The notes under the pieces are model-generated. The model was not told where the DNA came from, searched no databases, and worked only from the letters and a program-made list of their open reading frames with translations. Shown piece by piece: positions 60,729 to 64,000 of a stretch of 64,000 bases of DNA (the stretch's first letter is position 1; the number at the start of each line of letters is the position of its first letter). A program made the translations under genes and the position numbers. The DNA is from Aquimonas sp046318115 (lineage in GTDB: Bacteria > Pseudomonadota > Gammaproteobacteria > Xanthomonadales > Xanthomonadaceae): contig JBKCVA010000021.1 in assembly GCA_046318115.1 (NCBI GenBank), positions 1 to 64,000 on the forward strand, read 5' to 3'.

Positions 60729-61082
60729 TCAGAACTTCAGGCCGGCCTCGCGAGCGGCATCGGCCAACGCCTTGATGCGGCCGTGGTAGCGGAAGCCCGA
60801 ACGGTCGAAAGCAACCGCCTCGATGCCGGCAGCCAAGGCGCGCTTGGCGATGACTTGACCGACCTTGGCGGCGGCGTCCTTATTCTTGGTGCCTTCCAGG
60901 CCCTCACGCACTTCCGACTCCAGCGTCGAGGCCGCAGCCAGAACCTTGGAGCCGTCGGAGGTGAACAACTGGGCGTAGATGTGCTGGCCGGTACGCGACA
61001 CGGACAGACGGGCTGCGCCGAGCTCGCGAATATGGGCGCGAGTGGTCTTGGCGCGGCGCAGACGAGCGATTTTCTTTTCCAT
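60729..61082 (-). CDS. rplR: 50S ribosomal protein L18
   Basis: A 117-residue L18 that binds 5S rRNA. It shows LRRAKTTRAHIRELGAARLS, SRTGQHIYAQ and the C-terminal FDRSGFRYHGRIKALADAAR. Normal length, 73 bp before rpsE. Confidence 0.98.
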   Translation of the reverse strand: MEKKIARLRRAKTTRAHIRELGAARLSVSRTGQHIYAQLFTSDGSKVLAAASTLESEVREGLEGTKNKDAAAKVGQVIAKRALAAGIEAVAFDRSGFRYHGRIKALADAAREAGLKF

Positions 61083-61150
61083 GGTCTTTCCTTGGGGAAG
61101 CTGAAGGCGTGGAGCGAAGCCCGCGAAGCGAGCTCCACGAGGACTCCTGA

Positions 61151-61678
61151 TCAGGCCTTCTTGGCTTCCTTCATCACGATCTTCTCGCCGGAGTAGCGCA
61201 CACCCTTGCCCTTGTAGGGCTCCGGCGGACGGAACGCGCGGATCTTGGCGGCCACTTGGCCAACCGCCTGCTTGTCGGCACCCTTGATAAGGATTTCCGT
61301 CTGGCTCGGGGTTTCGATGGTGATGCCCTCCGGCGCAGAAAACACCACCGGGTGGCTAAAGCCGAGGCTCAGGTTGAGATCGCGACCAGCCACCGAGGCA
61401 CGGTAACCGACGCCGACCAGCTCGAGCTTGCGGGTGTATCCCTCGGACACACCAGCCACCATGTTGGCGAGCAGAGCGCGCAGGGTGCCAGCCATGGCGA
61501 TCAGGTCGTCATTGGCGGCCTGGACGCGGACTTCGCCGCCTTCAACGGCGACAGCGACACCGGCGGGCTTAGCCTGGGTCAGCGAGCCCTTGGGGCCCTT
61601 CACGGTCAGATTCACCGCATCCTGGGTCAGTTCGACACCCTTGGGCAGGGCGATGGGCTTCTTGGCAACGCGGGACAT
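61151..61678 (-). CDS. rplF: 50S ribosomal protein L6
   Basis: A 175-residue L6. The start at ATG 61678 (MSRVAKKPIALPKGVEL) is preferred over an upstream extension in the open frame. VKGPKGSL, KLELVGVGYRASV and the C-terminal GKGVRYSGEKI block are present. Confidence 0.98.
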   Translation of the reverse strand: MSRVAKKPIALPKGVELTQDAVNLTVKGPKGSLTQAKPAGVAVAVEGGEVRVQAANDDLIAMAGTLRALLANMVAGVSEGYTRKLELVGVGYRASVAGRDLNLSLGFSHPVVFSAPEGITIETPSQTEILIKGADKQAVGQVAAKIRAFRPPEPYKGKGVRYSGEKIVMKEAKKA

Positions 61679-61691
61679 GTGCGGTCTCCTC

Positions 61692-62087
61692 TTATGCCAC
61701 CAGGCCCAGAACCTCGCCACCGAGGCCTTCAGCCCTGGCCTGCGCGTCGGTCATGATGCCCTTGGAGGTGGAGATGATGGCGATGCCGAGGCCACCCAGA
61801 ACACGGGGGAGCTCGTCCTTGCCGCGGTACTGGCGAAGGCCAGAACGGGAGAACCGCTCAAGCTTCTCGATGACCGGACGTCCCTGGTAGTACTTCAGGG
61901 CGATCTCGAGCACCGGTTTGTTCTCGACAGTCTGAACCTGCGCGTCAGCGAGGTAGCCCTCGTTCTTCAACAGGGTGGCGATGGCGACCTTCAGCTTCGA
62001 GGACGGCATCTTTACGGTCTTCTTGCCAACCGCCGCCGCATTCTTGATGCGGACGAACATGTCGGCGATGGGATCAGTCATGCTCAT
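61692..62087 (-). CDS. rpsH: 30S ribosomal protein S8
   Basis: A 131-residue S8. MTDPIADMFVRIKNA, KYYQGRPVIEKLERFSRSGL (20) and the end ISTSKGIMTDAQARAEGLGG are diagnostic. The start at 62087 has AAGG at a workable distance; the ATG six bases later is the other option. In E. coli S8 represses the spc operon. Confidence 0.98.
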   Translation of the reverse strand: MSMTDPIADMFVRIKNAAAVGKKTVKMPSSKLKVAIATLLKNEGYLADAQVQTVENKPVLEIALKYYQGRPVIEKLERFSRSGLRQYRGKDELPRVLGGLGIAIISTSKGIMTDAQARAEGLGGEVLGLVA

Positions 62088-62193
62088 TTGGCTTTACCTT
62101 TTGAGTCGCACCGATATCCGCTTTCGCGAACGGTCCAAGTGGAAAGAGCCGACCCCTTGCGGAGCCGGCCCGGAACAACGTAAGTCCGACAGT

Positions 62194-62499
62194 TTACCAG
62201 CTTGCCTTGCGAAGACCAGGCACGTCGCCGCGCATGGTGGCTTCACGAAGCTTGTTGCGGCCGAGGCCGAACTTGCGATAGACGCCGCGCGGGCGACCGG
62301 TCAGTTCGCAACGGTTGCGCTGGCGGCAGGGGCTGGCGTCACGCGGCAGCTTCTGCAGTTTGGCTTGAGCAGCGGCCTTGTCTTCGTACGAGGCCTTCGG
62401 GCTGGCGATGATCGCCTTGAGCTCGGCGCGCTTGGCGGCGAACTTCTCGGCGGTCTTGGCCCGCTTGATCTCGCGGTTGACCATGGAGGTCTTGGCCAT
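62194..62499 (-). CDS. rpsN: 30S ribosomal protein S14
   Basis: A 101-residue S14 of the long, zinc-free type. It lacks the CxxC pairs of the short zinc form. It carries RNRCELTGRPRGVYRKFGLG and ends LPGLRKASW-like (DVPGLRKASW). It is followed by a 106-bp gap before rpsH. Confidence 0.98.
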   Translation of the reverse strand: MAKTSMVNREIKRAKTAEKFAAKRAELKAIIASPKASYEDKAAAQAKLQKLPRDASPCRQRNRCELTGRPRGVYRKFGLGRNKLREATMRGDVPGLRKASW

Positions 62500-62517
62500 G
62501 TCTTGAGTCCTTCAGGA

Positions 62518-63060
62518 TCAGTTGCGGAAGGGGAAACGGAAGGCTTCGAGCAGCGCCTTAGCTTCCGCATCCGTCTTGGCCGTGGTGGTGATGGCGATAT
62601 CCATGCCGCGGATCGCATCGACCTGGTCGAAATCGATCTCCGGGAAGATGATCTGTTCCTTCACGCCCATGTTGTAGTTGCCGCGGCCGTCGAAGGAGCG
62701 GCCGGAAACGCCGCGGAAGTCGCGGACGCGCGGCAGCGAGATGTTGATCAGGCGGTCGAGGAACTCGAACATCTTGGCGCGGCGCAGGGTGACCTTGCAG
62801 CCGATCGGCCAGCCGTCACGGATCTTGAAGCTCGCCACAGAGATGCGCGCCTTGGTGGTCACCGGCTTCTGGCCGGAGATCTTCGCCATTTCGGCGACGG
62901 CATTCTCAAGGATCTTCTTGTTGCCCACGGCCTCGCCCACGCCCATGTTCAGCGTGATCTTGGTGAGGCGCGGCACCTGCATGACGTTGGCGTAACCGAA
63001 GCGCTCCATCATCTTCGGCACGACCTGGTCTTTGTAGAACTTTTCCAGACGGGTGGTCAT
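62518..63060 (-). CDS. rplE: 50S ribosomal protein L5
   Basis: A 180-residue L5, 5S rRNA-binding. MTTRLEKFYKDQVVPKMMER, ITLNMGVGEAVGNKK, the GWPIGCKVTLRR block and IFPEIDFDQVDAIRGMDI are standard. Confidence 0.98.
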   Translation of the reverse strand: MTTRLEKFYKDQVVPKMMERFGYANVMQVPRLTKITLNMGVGEAVGNKKILENAVAEMAKISGQKPVTTKARISVASFKIRDGWPIGCKVTLRRAKMFEFLDRLINISLPRVRDFRGVSGRSFDGRGNYNMGVKEQIIFPEIDFDQVDAIRGMDIAITTTAKTDAEAKALLEAFRFPFRN

Positions 63061-63071
63061 TCCTGCATTCC

Positions 63072-63386
63072 TCAGGCGTCAATCGCCTCACCGCTGGAGC
63101 GGAACACACGCAGTTTGCGTCCATCCTCCAGCACCTTGAAGCCAACGCGGTCGCCCTTGCCCGTTGCCGGATTGAACAGCATCACGTTGGAGATATGGAT
63201 CGGCGCTTCACGCTCGATGATCCCGCCGGGCTGGTTGGCCTGGGGGTTCGCCTTGGTGTGGCGCTTGATCAGATTGATGTTCGAGACGACGACGCGGTCA
63301 CCGACCACGCGCACCACCTCGCCCTTCTGACCCTTGTTCTTGCCGGTGATCACCAGAACCTGGTCACCCTTGCGAATACGGCTCAT
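63072..63386 (-). CDS. rplX: 50S ribosomal protein L24
   Basis: A 104-residue L24 with the KOW motif near the N terminus (KGDQVLVITGKNKGQKGEVV) and NLIKRHTKANPQANQPGGII. Normal length. Confidence 0.98.
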   Translation of the reverse strand: MSRIRKGDQVLVITGKNKGQKGEVVRVVGDRVVVSNINLIKRHTKANPQANQPGGIIEREAPIHISNVMLFNPATGKGDRVGFKVLEDGRKLRVFRSSGEAIDA

Positions 63387-63393
63387 GGGTTGT

Positions 63394-63766
<373 letters not shown>

Positions 63767-63785
63767 GGATCTTCTCCTTGAGCGA

Positions 63786-64000
63786 TCAGGCGCCGCGGCT
63801 CACGACTTCGACGACGCGCCAGGTCTTGGTCTTCGACAGCGGGCGGCACTCCACCACGCGGACGATATCGCCTTCCTGACAGCTGTTGTTCTCGTCGTGC
63901 GCATGCAGCTTGGTCGAACGGCGCAGGTACTTGCCGTACAGCTCGTGCTTGACGGCACGCTCGACCAGCACGGTGACGGTCTTGTCCATTTTGTTGCTGA
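63786..64000 (-). CDS. rpsQ: 30S ribosomal protein S17, 5' end outside window
   Basis: The C-terminal 71 residues of S17. The chain reads SNK before MDKTVTVLVERAVKHELYG, as in S17 proteins, so the internal Met at 63989 is not the start and the N terminus lies beyond the window edge. HDENNSCQEGDIVRVVECRP is the OB-fold core. Confidence 0.95.
   Translation of the reverse strand, partial: SNKMDKTVTVLVERAVKHELYGKYLRRSTKLHAHDENNSCQEGDIVRVVECRPLSKTKTWRVVEVVSRGA

Overview
The window is a high-GC (roughly two-thirds G+C) bacterial chromosome segment. The order of the ribosomal spc/alpha operon, a birA-coaX-SPOR-plsY neighbourhood, a PepSY-phoP-phoQ locus, an OleD-type remnant and an entericidin lipoprotein all point to a gammaproteobacterium of the Lysobacterales (Xanthomonadales) type. 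The species cannot be fixed from the sequence. No prophage, plasmid origin, rRNA or CRISPR array is visible. The only mobile DNA is a 3' remnant of an IS5-family transposase at the left edge.

Layout. 0-1 kb: IS5 remnant against an oleD pseudogene that is 5'-truncated and also frameshifted by an extra 7-bp repeat unit. 1-6.7 kb: a tightly overlapping pgaABCD operon for poly-beta-1,6-N-acetylglucosamine (PNAG); its PgaB has lost almost all deacetylase metal ligands but keeps the C-terminal hydrolase motifs. 6.9-11.1 kb: bacterial PH-domain protein, AraC regulator divergent from an AhpD-like protein, a thioredoxin/CcdA pair and two unknown small genes. 11.1-11.6 kb: cluster of palindromic CATAGGGTGGG repeats. 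11.6-15 kb: truD-ispF, an HMCES/YedK protein, a GTGCGTG tandem repeat and an Asp/Glu racemase. 15.3-17.2 kb: a CocE-type hydrolase broken by one amber codon. 17.5-25.4 kb: Ser/Thr kinase with a SUMF1-like tail, a LytS/LytTR two-component pair, an esterase, an SbtA/SbtB bicarbonate transport pair and two CxxCH proteins. 25.5-29.4 kb: a DUF1501/DUF1800 pair convergent with those CxxCH genes.

29.7-37.7 kb is mostly housekeeping: trpS, an entericidin lipoprotein, arginase with an Hpt protein, tRNA-Thr(UGU), then birA-coaX-SPOR, plsY and a large protein fusing a FakA-like kinase to a DegV/FakB fatty-acid-binding domain. Because PlsY consumes acyl-phosphate and FakAB makes it, the last two are a plausible functional unit. 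37.9-48.2 kb: an exported small protein, MtfA peptidase, PepSY-phoP-phoQ, a CtlX-like hydrolase overlapping dusA, a VWA protein with four tandem repeats, a small membrane protein, an NrtR-like regulator and a methyltransferase. 48.2-54.8 kb: two overlapping exported amidohydrolases with eroded metal sites, type II DAHP synthase and DsbB.

55.0-64.0 kb is the minus-strand ribosomal block rpsQ (cut by the window edge)-rplN-rplX-rplE-rpsN-rpsH-rplF-rplR-rpsE-rpmD-rplO-secY, then rpsM-rpsK-rpsD-rpoA-rplQ, closed by a clear intrinsic terminator. rpmJ is not in its usual place between secY and rpsM.

The observations most worth following are the PgaB with a dead deacetylase centre, the FakA-FakB fusion beside plsY, the four-repeat VWA protein, the kinase-SUMF1 fusion and the CxxCH/DUF1501/DUF1800 cluster.
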